Assembly: GCF_000194605.1 (NCBI RefSeq)
Contig: NC_015321.1
Coordinates: forward strand, 4,340,001-4,404,000
DNA: 64,000 nucleotides
Reading direction: 5' to 3'
Source: Fluviicola taffensis DSM 16823
Lineage (GTDB): Bacteria; Bacteroidota; Bacteroidia; Flavobacteriales_D; Crocinitomicaceae
Shown here: positions 1 through 8,316 of the stretch, one piece after another
How the letters are laid out: each line of letters opens with the position of its first letter
Numbering within the stretch: the stretch's first letter is position 1
Notes under the pieces: model-generated
What the model saw: the letters and a program-made list of their open reading frames with translations, nothing else
The model's database searches: none
Told to the model about the DNA's origin: nothing
Translations under genes and position numbers: made by a program

Positions 1-195
1 GTTTCCCTTATAAACTTTATTTCCGTCGATTGTATAGCGGCAATTGGAATAACTCGTTGAGTTCCCTTCATACACTTTATTTCCTTCCACGGTGAAAGCA
101 CAATCGGAATAACTAGTAGAATTGCTATGATAAATCTTCTTTCCGCTAAATGTAAACAAACAGTCAGAATAACTCGTAGAGTTTCCCTTATAGAC
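1..195 (-). repeat. Coding tandem repeat, 60-bp unit
   Basis: The sequence repeats with a 60-bp period (positions 1-60, 61-120, 121-180 align almost base for base), matching the 20-residue protein repeats of the truncated gene. Copies differ at about a quarter of positions, so the array is not freshly amplified. It continues beyond the left edge. Confidence 0.85.
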
Positions 196-261
196 CTTGG
201 TTTGGGCATTTAAAGCTCCAAAACTCATTAAAATAGATGCAAGTAGAAGAAGTTGTTTCAT
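1..261 (-). CDS. Exported protein of 20-residue repeats, 3' end outside window
   Basis: The first 87 codons are visible and the frame is still open at the window edge. The product begins with a clear signal peptide (MKQLLLLASILMSFGALNAQ), then residues 23 onward consist of near-identical 20-residue units of the form VYxGNSTSYSxCxFTxxGNK. Each unit carries one Cys and an STSYS motif; three full units and the start of a fourth are visible. I do not recognise a named family. The short units with aromatic and Gly positions suggest a repeated beta-hairpin surface or periplasmic protein, which is inference. The start ATG at 261 is chosen because it gives the signal peptide. The downstream neighbour on the same strand is outside the window. 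Confidence 0.8.
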   Translation of the reverse strand, partial: MKQLLLLASILMSFGALNAQTKVYKGNSTSYSDCLFTFSGKKIYHSNSTSYSDCAFTVEGNKVYEGNSTSYSNCRYTIDGNKVYKGN

Positions 262-360
262 GGAATATTTTATATTGTTTTTAGTTTTCAAACAAAAACC
301 TTGCCTTTATTAACATAAATTTACCTGGAAAGTAAAAAAATTGAATCAAAAATCAAGTTC

Positions 361-2337
361 TCAACGAAAACACTCCAAGCTCCATTGAGTCTTTTCATCC
401 TTATACCAATACAATTCGTTTGTTAATCTCTTGGTTTCTTTCAACTGCGTTTGATTCACACATATTTTTAACAGCTTTGGATTCTTTTCTGTTGAGACAG
501 TATGTAAGTTCATATTCTGACTCAAATCAAGCGTCGTCAAATTATTTCCCCAGCAAAAGAGACTTTCCAAATCCTGGTTTTTACTTATATCCAAAAAGGT
601 GAGTTTATTCAACTGACAACTTAACTGCTCAAGATCACTATTTTTGCTGATATCCAAGGTAGAAAGCTTGTTGTTATAGATACTTAGGATTTTTAAAGCT
701 CGATTTTGAGTAGTATTTATCTCTTCTAGATTATTGTGTTCGCAACTCAAATACTCCAGTTGATTATTGTTACTGATCTCCAATGTTTTCAGTTGATTGT
801 TATTGATACTCATATTTCTCAAAAAACAATTCTCACTCAAATCAATAGAAGTGAGTTCATTATGCGTACATCTAAGTGTTTGAAGTTTCACATTGAGATT
901 GACATTCAAAACAGTCAGTTGATTTGCTACACATGCCAATTCATCTATAAGAGGATTCTTACTCACATCTAATTGAGTCAGTTGATTACTACTGCAATCC
1001 AGTTTTTGTAAGTACGTGTTTTTGCTGCAATCCAATTCTGGAAGCTCGTTCTTGCTACAATGCAATATCACTAAAGCTTGATTGTGAGTTACATCGAGAG
1101 ACTTTAGTTTGTTCGAGGAACAATACAAATTCTCGAGATTCGTTAAACTTGTAATATCCAAAGACTTTAGTTGGTTGTAATCACACGATATTAATTTAAG
1201 CTTCGAATTTTCTTGACTAGTCAGTACCAAACTAATCAGTTTGTTTTTATTACAAACGAGGTAGTCCAGATGATGGTTATCGCTCAGATCCAATTTCACA
1301 AGGTTGTTCATCGTACATTCTAGCCGAACCAATGCCTTATTTTCACTTAGACTTAGTTCACTCAGATTGTTTGAAACACAATTCAATTTTATTAAATCTG
1401 GACTACTACAATAATATTTTGAAACGAAGTTGTATGAAAAATTCAGTTCTCTTACTGGAGCAGTGATAATTAATCGCTTTATCCGATTGTTATTACATTT
1501 GAGAAAGAAAAGCGAGTAGTTTCCCGTAAAATCCAAATTCTCAATCTGGTTTCTTGAACAATCTAGTGACAAAAGTTTAGATCCGAATTTTAAAACAGTA
1601 AGAGCATTCGATTCACAATTTAACCAATAAAGATTCTTGTTTTGAGAAAGATCCAATTGACTGAGTTGATTGAAACCAAGTCTTACATCTTTTAATTGAG
1701 TATTCAGTGTGTAAATAAGCGATGTGAGTTGGTTGTTCGTACAATCCAAATAATTTAATGCTGGTACATGACTAATATTGAGTGTTGTCAATTTATTTTC
1801 ACTACAGATCAGCTTTTGTAGTTCAGGAAGGGAACCAAAGTCTATCGCTGTTAATTCATTGGAAGAACAATGAAGTTCTTTCAAATGGGTATTAGCTTGA
1901 AGATTCAGTGTTTTCAGTTGATTTCCGTTACACAGGAATACCTCCAGAAGAAGGTTTTTACTCAAATCAATTTCAGTAATCAGTTTATTGTTTCCAATGA
2001 ATTCATGAGGTTGATTCGTTAAAGACGAATAAAATTCGAACTGGTTATTTATGTTTAAATACCGTAAGTTGGTAAATGCTTCAATTCCTGTAAGTTCTTT
2101 AATCAAACCATCTTCTTGAAAATTCGGATAACTTGAATAAATAACATTCTCTGAATGAGTTTCCAGATTTAAGGAATCTATACGCTCTGCCTCACTTTGC
2201 TGAATCTGGTTATCCTTGTTCTTATCAAAACCTAAGTGGATTAATCGAGATAAAAACGCTTTATCAGGAATAGTAACTGTTTGTGAATGAATTTTTAGAG
2301 AAAGAAGCAGAATACTGGAAATAGTACAGATTTTCAT
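361..2337 (-). CDS. Exported leucine-rich-repeat protein
   Basis: The product (658 residues from the ATG at 2337; an upstream in-frame ATG at 2361 would add 8) has a signal peptide MKICTISSILLLSLKIHSQ and then more than twenty leucine-rich repeats of about 21-23 residues with the pattern LxxLxCxxNxLxxLDxSxN. The Cys position in place of the usual Leu/Asn is typical of internalin-like LRR proteins in Bacteroidota. Before the repeats lies DKNKDNQIQQSE, a 12-residue loop that fits an EF-hand calcium site. No T9SS sorting domain is seen at the C-terminus, which ends in a short capping region. LRR proteins of this kind usually bind protein or glycan ligands at the cell surface or in the periplasm; the ligand here cannot be told. 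Start 2337 is preferred because the signal peptide begins there. Confidence 0.85.
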   Translation of the reverse strand: MKICTISSILLLSLKIHSQTVTIPDKAFLSRLIHLGFDKNKDNQIQQSEAERIDSLNLETHSENVIYSSYPNFQEDGLIKELTGIEAFTNLRYLNINNQFEFYSSLTNQPHEFIGNNKLITEIDLSKNLLLEVFLCNGNQLKTLNLQANTHLKELHCSSNELTAIDFGSLPELQKLICSENKLTTLNISHVPALNYLDCTNNQLTSLIYTLNTQLKDVRLGFNQLSQLDLSQNKNLYWLNCESNALTVLKFGSKLLSLDCSRNQIENLDFTGNYSLFFLKCNNNRIKRLIITAPVRELNFSYNFVSKYYCSSPDLIKLNCVSNNLSELSLSENKALVRLECTMNNLVKLDLSDNHHLDYLVCNKNKLISLVLTSQENSKLKLISCDYNQLKSLDITSLTNLENLYCSSNKLKSLDVTHNQALVILHCSKNELPELDCSKNTYLQKLDCSSNQLTQLDVSKNPLIDELACVANQLTVLNVNLNVKLQTLRCTHNELTSIDLSENCFLRNMSINNNQLKTLEISNNNQLEYLSCEHNNLEEINTTQNRALKILSIYNNKLSTLDISKNSDLEQLSCQLNKLTFLDISKNQDLESLFCWGNNLTTLDLSQNMNLHTVSTEKNPKLLKICVNQTQLKETKRLTNELYWYKDEKTQWSLECFR

Positions 2338-2389
2338 GAGGAAGTAATTGTACGAATCCAATACAATTACTCCCAGATTTGGTTCATTA

Positions 2390-3406
2390 TTAAATCCCAG
2401 CTTTCACAATCGGTGAAACCTTTGTTCCAATCAATTCAATCGCTTTCATCAATTTTTCATGTGTTAAACCTGCATCCATTTGAAAAGTAAAACGCGAAAT
2501 TCCTCCCAACGATTCACTGTGTCTCAAGATTTTCTCTGCTACTTCAACTGGTTCTCCAACCAATAAAGCTCCCATTTTGCCGTTTTGAGCATCGAAACGT
2601 TCTTTTGTAACTGGTGGAAAACCTCTTTCCTTGCCGATTTTGGTAAACATTCGCTCATACCCTGGATAGTAATCTCCCACAGCTTCTTCCTTGCTTGCGG
2701 CCACATAACCCAAGGAATGTAATCCGACTTTCAATTGTTTCGAATCATGTCCTGCTTTTGCTGCTGCATCTTTGTATAAATCGATTAATGGTCTGAAACG
2801 ATACGTTTCTCCACCAATCACAGCAACCATCAATGGTAATCCCAATTGTCCGGCACGAACAAAAGAAGCAGGTGTTCCTCCTACTCCAAGCCACACAGGA
2901 AGTTTCTCTTGCAAAGGACGCGGATAAATTGCTTGATCATTCAATGATGCCCGAAATTTTCCCGACCAATTAACCGTTTCATTCTGCTGGATTTGAAGCA
3001 ATAAATCCAGTTTTTCAGCAAAGAGTGCATCGTAATCGTTCAAGTCGAGACCGAATAATGGATATGCTTCAATGAAAGAACCTCTTCCGACTACCATTTC
3101 TGCTCTTCCGTTTGAGATCAAATCAAGCGTTGCAAAATTCTGGAACACTCTTACTGGATCAGCAGCACTCAATACTGTTACTGCGCTTGTTAAGCGAATT
3201 TGTTTCGTTTTCGAGGCTGCAGCTGCAAGAATCATAGTTGGGGCAGAATCTAAAAATTCTTTCCGATGATGTTCACCTATTCCAAAAATGTCTAAACCAA
3301 CTTGATCCGCCAATTGGATTCGTTCCAATAATTCCTTAATTGCTTGAGCATTACTGATGCTTTTATCTGCCGGCACTGCAGCAAAACTGTCTATTCCTAT
3401 TTCCAT
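2390..3406 (-). CDS. LLM-class flavin-dependent oxidoreductase
   Basis: The 338-residue product is a full-length luciferase-like monooxygenase fold (F420/FMN-dependent TIM barrel). Visible marks are the N-terminal MEIGIDSFA strand, the GEHHRKEFLDSAP segment (about 45-57), TSAVTVLSAADPVRVFQNFATLDLISNGRAEMVVGRG (about 73-109, the typical flavin/substrate barrel region) and VWLGVGGTPAS further on. Family members use reduced FMN or F420 to oxidise small organic substrates; the substrate cannot be assigned. It stands alone, divergent from the MORN-repeat gene at 3828, with a structured intergenic region between. Its 3' end lies about 50 bp from the LRR gene, so read-through is possible. Confidence 0.85.
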   Translation of the reverse strand: MEIGIDSFAAVPADKSISNAQAIKELLERIQLADQVGLDIFGIGEHHRKEFLDSAPTMILAAAASKTKQIRLTSAVTVLSAADPVRVFQNFATLDLISNGRAEMVVGRGSFIEAYPLFGLDLNDYDALFAEKLDLLLQIQQNETVNWSGKFRASLNDQAIYPRPLQEKLPVWLGVGGTPASFVRAGQLGLPLMVAVIGGETYRFRPLIDLYKDAAAKAGHDSKQLKVGLHSLGYVAASKEEAVGDYYPGYERMFTKIGKERGFPPVTKERFDAQNGKMGALLVGEPVEVAEKILRHSESLGGISRFTFQMDAGLTHEKLMKAIELIGTKVSPIVKAGI

Positions 3407-3433
3407 CTTGGTTTAAAATTAAGCATTCTGATT

Positions 3434-3670
3434 CTTACTTTTTGCCAAGGCTGAAAAAGTAAGCAAAACATCCTTCTATCCCGATTACATCCTTCAAGCA
3501 TCCTTTCGTTTCTGATCAATCTATGGAAAGACTGGATCAGGACCCAAAATGGAAAGCACTTTCCGAGATTGTTAACCGAAACGAAAGGCTTTTACTTCTA
3601 AATTAAATAAAGACGAACGGCTAACGGTTTTCACTTCGAAATTAAAATTTCCCTGTCGAGTAATCGGGAT
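3434..3670. repeat. Structured intergenic element with nested inverted repeats
   Basis: Within the divergent intergenic region several perfect inverted pairs occur: CTTACTTTTT (3434-3443) with AAAAAGTAAG (3454-3463); ATCCCGATTAC (3478-3488) with GTAATCGGGAT (3660-3670); and, inside the latter pair, CCTTTCGTTTC (3502-3512) with GAAACGAAAGG (3578-3588). Short internal pairs (CTGATC/GATCAG, GGAAAG/CTTTCC) sit at the core. No gene is seen. The nesting suggests one long folded DNA or RNA element, probably a dispersed non-coding repeat; that it is dispersed is inference. Confidence 0.6.
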
Positions 3671-3757
3671 TTTGTCCGCAGCTATAAATTCCACAAACAA
3701 GTACATTCTTTTCCCGAAAGAAAGCCACACTGATAAAGAATTAATAAAACATGAGAT

Positions 3758-3765
3758 TATATTTG
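3758..3765 (+). promoter_or_regulatory. Candidate -7 promoter box for the MORN-repeat gene
   Basis: TATATTTG matches the Bacteroidota -7 consensus TAnnTTTG, 62 bp upstream of the ATG at 3828. No convincing -33 TTTG/TTG is seen at the expected distance, so the call rests on one box. Confidence 0.35.
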
Positions 3766-3827
3766 ATACAGCTAACTAAAATTCATTTTCCCACATACAA
3801 TGAATCTAAAATCCCTAATTTTGGTTC

Positions 3828-6080
3828 ATGCAATATTTGCTCTTCATTACATCATTTTTTGTTTGTCAATCACTTTTTGGTCAAAGTTCCTTGCTGAGCA
3901 CTTCTTTGAATTGGTTTACAAAGGCTGATAAAGCCAGTATTCAATCGTATCTTGAAAGCCACAACTATCAATTAATCGGTGAAAAAGACTCTTTGAATCT
4001 TCACTTTCAGCAGTATTCATTCGCGAAGTCTCAAAACGAAATTCAATTACATGCTTGCCTATTTCTAGGTGATTCGACAATTGAGTATTTATCTTTTGAA
4101 ATAACGAATCACGCAGATTTAACAAGTATTCGATCACAACTCAAAGCAAACCGTTTCCGGACATTAAACGCGGATTTGAATGGCGATTTTATTACAACCA
4201 CTTTTGATACGGATCGTTTTTTAGTACAGCAAGATTATCAGGCAATTGAGAATCCATTGGGTAAAGGAGAAATTCCGTATTACCGCTTTAGAATATTCCG
4301 AAAACATGGAAAATTTGACACCATGAACGGAGAAAAAATTTCATTTTCAGAAGATGGAACAAAAATTTCAGAAAACTATAAAAACGGACTTTTAGATGGA
4401 GAACGAACTTTCTATTTCTCCAATGGAACACTGAAGCGTAAAGAAAATTTCCGAGCTGGAAGATTGAATGGTTTAGTAAGCGATTTCAACGAAGAAGGAA
4501 AATTGATTCACAGTTCGACCCACAGCTACCATTGGAAATACGGGATGGAAAAATGGTACAATCACCAAGGAAAAATGGTCAAATCCTTACAATGGCAGCG
4601 AGATGTTCCGATTGGGATACAAAAGCAGACTTTCGAAGGAATCGTTATTGAACAGATTCCTTATGTAAAAGGAATCAAACAAGGTTTGGCAAAAGTACCT
4701 TATTTTGATGAGGCATCTATCAAAGCTAATTTCCCACGCAGTACGCTGAATGACGAACCTTTGGGTATTGAAACGGTAAATTTCGTCAATGACTTGAAAC
4801 AGGGAAAAGCGGTCTGTATCTATTTCAACAAAAAGGATACGATGTACGTTGGTTATTACAAATCGGGGAAGCTTGACAGTACCTATTCCCTTTACAGACA
4901 AAACGGAATTCTTTACAGCACAACCTTTAGCAATGGATTAGAAAACGGAACACGCATTTACCGCATTCCTTCTGGTCCCTTGAAAGACTCTATTCATCGC
5001 ATACAAAATTATAAAAACGGAAAGCTGGAGGGGATTTTAACCCAGTATTACCGAAAAGAAGCTGATCAGACCATTGAAGATCCAGATCCCCACATTCGTT
5101 TGCCTGGCGACATTTCCATTTATCCAATATTCATACCTGGCCCCTGGCTTCCCAACTATTATTCTTTCACTTACCGAGACGGTATAAAAAACGGACCTTA
5201 CTCATATCAGATGGATTCCATGAATTACGGTCGTGGAACGTATCTAAACGATCGTCTGGAAGGTTATTATGAAGCACAAGTGTTTTCAGACGGGCAACCG
5301 GGCAAAATAATCGACGACGTGCTAATGATTCCCGAGAAAAAGTGGGTCAAAAGCTCCGGATATTATCAAAACGGGCTTAAAACAAAAGAATGGACGACCA
5401 ACCATGTTTTAGATAGTATTGTGATAACAGAACATTTCGAGAAGAATCAGAAACATGGAAGTGTTATCAAAACAATAAAAGGCTTCAAAACCGAAGAACG
5501 TTTCTATCACCAAGACACACTCCAGCAATTGACATTCTTCGGAAAGAATCAGGAAATTGATTCTTATCAGCTTGAATTCATTAAAAACACCCATTTAGCT
5601 ATTATTACTCACAAAATTCAAAAACAAGATAGTTCTTTCCTGTTTTCTTATCTCATTGAAGTCGATGATTATTATAGAAAAGACACCTTACTCGGAGCGA
5701 TTGTTTCTACTTTAAAAAACAATCAGTCGGAAATGTCTCAAAAACTAAACGGCCTTTTCCATGTTAAAACTTCTTCTTACGAAACAAGCGGAAATTATCG
5801 AAATGGGAAATTAGATGGCATTATTTTGACTAAGCATTTTGACTCAAGCATTTTTGAGAATATAACTTATCGCAACGGAATTATTGAGGGTTATTCCTAT
5901 ACGCAATTCGATGATCAAGAACTATATACAGGAGCATTCATTTCCGCAACAAGTGGGGAACATATTTCCGTGAAGGATGGCTTGCGTCATGGTTGGTGTG
6001 TGGAGTACCTTGATTCAAAAGAGGAAATTAGAAGAACTAAATATATGAAAGGTGTTTTGAAGAAGACGGTGGAAAAATAA
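3828..6080 (+). CDS. Exported MORN/YwqK-repeat protein
   Basis: The 750-residue product starts with a signal peptide (MQYLLFITSFFVCQSLFGQ). From about residue 160 onward it is built of MORN-variant repeats of the YwqK/MORN_2 type: short units such as YKNGLLDGERTFYFSNG and FRAGRLNGLVSDFNEEG, again YKSGKLDSTYSLYRQNG, then FKNG/YRNG units to the end. Such repeats form a continuous beta-hairpin sheet and are common in exported Bacteroidota proteins annotated 'toxin-antitoxin system YwqK family antitoxin'; that label is historical and no partner toxin is visible here. The N-terminal 150 residues are not recognised. The gene is single, preceded by a TAnnTTTG box and followed by a small hairpin. Function unknown beyond a likely envelope scaffold role. 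Confidence 0.8.
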   Translation: MQYLLFITSFFVCQSLFGQSSLLSTSLNWFTKADKASIQSYLESHNYQLIGEKDSLNLHFQQYSFAKSQNEIQLHACLFLGDSTIEYLSFEITNHADLTSIRSQLKANRFRTLNADLNGDFITTTFDTDRFLVQQDYQAIENPLGKGEIPYYRFRIFRKHGKFDTMNGEKISFSEDGTKISENYKNGLLDGERTFYFSNGTLKRKENFRAGRLNGLVSDFNEEGKLIHSSTHSYHWKYGMEKWYNHQGKMVKSLQWQRDVPIGIQKQTFEGIVIEQIPYVKGIKQGLAKVPYFDEASIKANFPRSTLNDEPLGIETVNFVNDLKQGKAVCIYFNKKDTMYVGYYKSGKLDSTYSLYRQNGILYSTTFSNGLENGTRIYRIPSGPLKDSIHRIQNYKNGKLEGILTQYYRKEADQTIEDPDPHIRLPGDISIYPIFIPGPWLPNYYSFTYRDGIKNGPYSYQMDSMNYGRGTYLNDRLEGYYEAQVFSDGQPGKIIDDVLMIPEKKWVKSSGYYQNGLKTKEWTTNHVLDSIVITEHFEKNQKHGSVIKTIKGFKTEERFYHQDTLQQLTFFGKNQEIDSYQLEFIKNTHLAIITHKIQKQDSSFLFSYLIEVDDYYRKDTLLGAIVSTLKNNQSEMSQKLNGLFHVKTSSYETSGNYRNGKLDGIILTKHFDSSIFENITYRNGIIEGYSYTQFDDQELYTGAFISATSGEHISVKDGLRHGWCVEYLDSKEEIRRTKYMKGVLKKTVEK

Positions 6081-6091
6081 CTGCTTACTTA

Positions 6092-6107
6092 GGGCACCAA
6101 GATGCCC
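6092..6107 (+). terminator. Weak stem-loop after MORN-repeat gene
   Basis: GGGCA (6092-6096) pairs with TGCCC (6103-6107) over a 6-nt loop, 12 bp past the stop codon. There is no strong T-run after it, so termination activity is uncertain. Confidence 0.3.
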
Positions 6108-6190
6108 CAGAAATCTTTTGAAACAAAACTTGAGACCCATTTTATGAACTCTATAACCCCAGTCTTAATACTTTATATTTTCTTTCTCAT

Positions 6191-6661
6191 TTAATAAATA
6201 ACACCTGCCAATCTTACTAGTTTATCCAACAATTCCTGCAATTCCTTAGAAACCTGATGCATCATGCGCCAATGATATTCCTGTTGACTAATTACCAACT
6301 TAAAATAATCTCCATCGAGCATAACTCCATCAAGTTCTTCAATGATTATTTCCATTTCTTGGATATCAGAAATGAATGAGTAATCTCCAGTCGAAAGCGG
6401 GATTTTTTGTTCCTTGATATTTATATTACTCAAATCATAAATATGAATTCCCAAAGGAAATGCTGTTTTTTGATTCCACTTCCATTGCCTGACAATCAAA
6501 AAAGGTTGTTCTTCTTCAATGTATTGAACGGAAAAATGATCCGTGCCAAGAGAAGGGAAAACCGAAAAGAAGAGTGTACACTTTTCAGAAAAGAGAGTTG
6601 AAAGTTTCAGCTCTACCCTTTTGTTCAGTTCATTTGCATTGGTTGTTAATTCTGTTTTCAT
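6191..6661 (-). CDS. Hypothetical cytoplasmic protein
   Basis: The 156-residue product has no signal peptide or membrane segment. The middle alternates short beta-type stretches (CTLFFSVFPSLG, PFLIVRQWKW, YSFISDIQEMEIIIEELDG) and the last 35 residues look helical. I do not recognise the family. Its start overlaps the end of the upstream gene (6630-7010) by 32 bp, so the two are probably co-transcribed and perhaps translationally coupled. In size and acidity, and by being next to other small orphan genes, it resembles immunity-type proteins of polymorphic toxin systems, but no toxin gene is visible, so this is only a possibility. Confidence 0.6.
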   Translation of the reverse strand: MKTELTTNANELNKRVELKLSTLFSEKCTLFFSVFPSLGTDHFSVQYIEEEQPFLIVRQWKWNQKTAFPLGIHIYDLSNINIKEQKIPLSTGDYSFISDIQEMEIIIEELDGVMLDGDYFKLVISQQEYHWRMMHQVSKELQELLDKLVRLAGVIY

Positions 6662-7010
6662 TGGTACTCATTTGTTCCTTTCGGCAAATAAATTCCAGCT
6701 GTTTATTAGAATCCGCGGATAGAAAAGGCTGTAGTTTAAGCAACTCCTTGGCATTCATAATTGAGAAAACTTCCATCCTCAATATATTATTCCACTCGGG
6801 GTCTTGTTCAGAGCAGATTTCATCGATAAATGCGCATTGTTTCAGAAATAGTTTGTGATCATCTATCTTATTTAATAGTATGTCATGAAGCAATTCTCCG
6901 AACGCTCCAAAACTGGAATAATTTCCTTCCTGATAAACGTGTGCATAGTAAGGAATAAAATTGCGACTCCTTCCAAATTTCAGATACAGCTCTTTTCTAA
7001 AATCTTTCAT
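6630..7010 (-). CDS. Small helical protein, DUF7674-like (uncertain)
   Basis: The 126-residue product is mostly helical. The central stretch FGAFGELLHDILLNKIDD followed by FIDEICSEQDPEWNNIL resembles the DUF7674 pattern (a FGxFAxFLxDLL helix and a FIEELxxxxDxEVxNLxxxxFLE helix), a family of unknown function often found next to toxin or immunity genes; I call this from memory of the pattern and am not sure. Together with the neighbours at 6191 and 7018 it forms a tight minus-strand run (8-bp gap to 7018, 32-bp overlap with 6191). There is no export signal, so it acts in the cytoplasm. Confidence 0.6.
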   Translation of the reverse strand: MKDFRKELYLKFGRSRNFIPYYAHVYQEGNYSSFGAFGELLHDILLNKIDDHKLFLKQCAFIDEICSEQDPEWNNILRMEVFSIMNAKELLKLQPFLSADSNKQLEFICRKEQMSTNENRINNQCK

Positions 7011-7017
7011 CGCTGTT

Positions 7018-7422
7018 TCAGGTCGTTTTAATCATCTCATGATCCCCATCCCAGTCATCGGGATCTTTATACTTCAAAATCAGTTTTTCACCCGTTTCAA
7101 ATTCTAGCTTAATTTCGTTGTCTTTACAATAAGCAGAACGGATAATCTGATTTTTCACTGCGAATTTTTCGGCATAATCGTGATAAGAATAGGATTCATC
7201 ATCTATGTCGATTTCTCCCCAGTTTTCCCAAACGCCAAAACAAGATTCCAGAAAATATTGCGACCAGCTAATACCTTCGATCTTGATGTAGATAAGAATC
7301 GGTCCGCGCTCTGGACTGTCGGAATCTTCCACACCAATCATCTGCTCCAGTTTCTTTCCTGCTGCACTTTTTACTTTAAAATTTATATCTTGGAACATAC
7401 GTCCAGCTGCGGGTTTACTCAT
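7018..7422 (-). CDS. Hypothetical acidic protein
   Basis: The 134-residue product is acidic (many Asp/Glu, for example DDESYSYHDYAEK and KYKDPDDWDGDHE) and lacks an export signal. The pattern of alternating strands with ISWSQYFLESCFGVWENWGE in the middle is not one I recognise. It is the first gene of a three-gene run (7422 down to 6191). Its ATG lies 18 bp downstream of a 9-bp tandem array (7441-7503), so copy-number changes there could alter its promoter or leader spacing. An immunity-like role is possible from size and context but is not shown. Confidence 0.6.
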   Translation of the reverse strand: MSKPAAGRMFQDINFKVKSAAGKKLEQMIGVEDSDSPERGPILIYIKIEGISWSQYFLESCFGVWENWGEIDIDDESYSYHDYAEKFAVKNQIIRSAYCKDNEIKLEFETGEKLILKYKDPDDWDGDHEMIKTT

Positions 7423-7440
7423 TGTTTAAGTTAAAAATGG

Positions 7441-7503
7441 TTCAAATGGTTCAAATGGTTCAAATGGTTCAAATGGTTCAAATGGTTCAAATGGTCCAAA
7501 TGA
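7441..7503. repeat. 9-bp tandem repeat, TTCAAATGG
   Basis: Six perfect copies of TTCAAATGG (7441-7494) and one degenerate copy (7495-7503) lie between the minus-strand genes starting at 8276 and 7422. A further related stretch (GAACGTTTGAACTTGA) follows near 7535-7550. The TTTGAA core, read on the other strand, recurs in arrays at 31757 and 32134. Confidence 0.9.
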
Positions 7504-7550
7504 AAAAATCCCATTTTAAACTTTTGGATCTCTTGAACGTTTGAACTTGA

Positions 7551-8276
7551 CTATGCATATTTACTTCCAGTATCATACGTTTCTATCACTTTGATCATTT
7601 CATCAAGCTGCTTTCTTCCAAAATTTGGCAGTTCGCTGTAATTCGCAATTTTGACGTAGGCGTCTACATCTTTATTGGCTTTGATCGTTTTGATTTCTTC
7701 TTTCAATAGCTCAAATTCTTTTTTTCCTTCCAACTGAATGTACAAATTGGTGTAAACTTTGTAACTGCCTATATTTAGCTGATCAAAATGTACCGCAAAT
7801 AATGCCAGGTAGTGATTGAAATAGCCTTTCGGATACCTTTCTTCCAATTTCTCTGCGGCGACGCATTCGAATTGAAACCGATATTCCCCAGCTATACACT
7901 CGAAAATATGATTTGGCAAAAAGAAGATGAAATGCTTCAATTTAGTTGCTTTCAAGGAGTTATTGACAACCACTTTATCTGCTGAAAAATCTTTTCTCCA
8001 GCTAGAATTCGGTAATTCATAAAATTTGCCCCAAGGAAGTTCCTCGTTTTTGAATCTGAATTTACCCTGCTCATATTCCTCCTGATTAATTGGTTCCAGG
8101 TTGTAAGCGTAAACCTCCTGGAATTTCAGAATCCCTTTGTCTCCTTCGTCAATATGCGGAAATTGAAGATGATTCAAGTGAAACCTAAAACCAAGTCCAA
8201 TTTCTTCAACGGAAATCTCAGGTTCTGTCTCCGATTGGGCAACATTCCAATTTTTATTTAGTTTGGTGTATTTCAC
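7551..8276 (-). CDS. Hypothetical protein
   Basis: The 241-residue product has no signal peptide and no membrane helix. It contains long beta-type stretches with aromatic residues (FRFHLNHLQFPHI, HFIFFLPNHIFECIAGEYRFQFECVAAEK, YFNHYLALFAVHFD) and a helical, charged C-terminus. I do not recognise a family. It is separated from the next gene on the strand by the 9-bp array and from the DUF4199 gene upstream by 40 bp. Its context among orphan genes of 126-241 residues suggests an accessory locus, possibly immunity proteins, which remains a guess. Confidence 0.6.
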   Translation of the reverse strand: MKYTKLNKNWNVAQSETEPEISVEEIGLGFRFHLNHLQFPHIDEGDKGILKFQEVYAYNLEPINQEEYEQGKFRFKNEELPWGKFYELPNSSWRKDFSADKVVVNNSLKATKLKHFIFFLPNHIFECIAGEYRFQFECVAAEKLEERYPKGYFNHYLALFAVHFDQLNIGSYKVYTNLYIQLEGKKEFELLKEEIKTIKANKDVDAYVKIANYSELPNFGRKQLDEMIKVIETYDTGSKYA

Positions 8277-8316
8277 TCTTTTAATTTAGGGTAAAGTTAG
8301 GTCGAAAAAACAATTT

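Noticed and set aside
420-972. Plus-strand frames inside the LRR gene
   Set aside because: They are antisense shadows of the LRR repeats without start context or family features.
3828-6080. Antitoxin of a toxin-antitoxin pair
   Set aside because: The YwqK label is historical; the protein is exported, 750 residues long and has no toxin partner here.
7441-7503. CRISPR array
   Set aside because: Units are only 9 bp, without spacers, and no cas genes are near.
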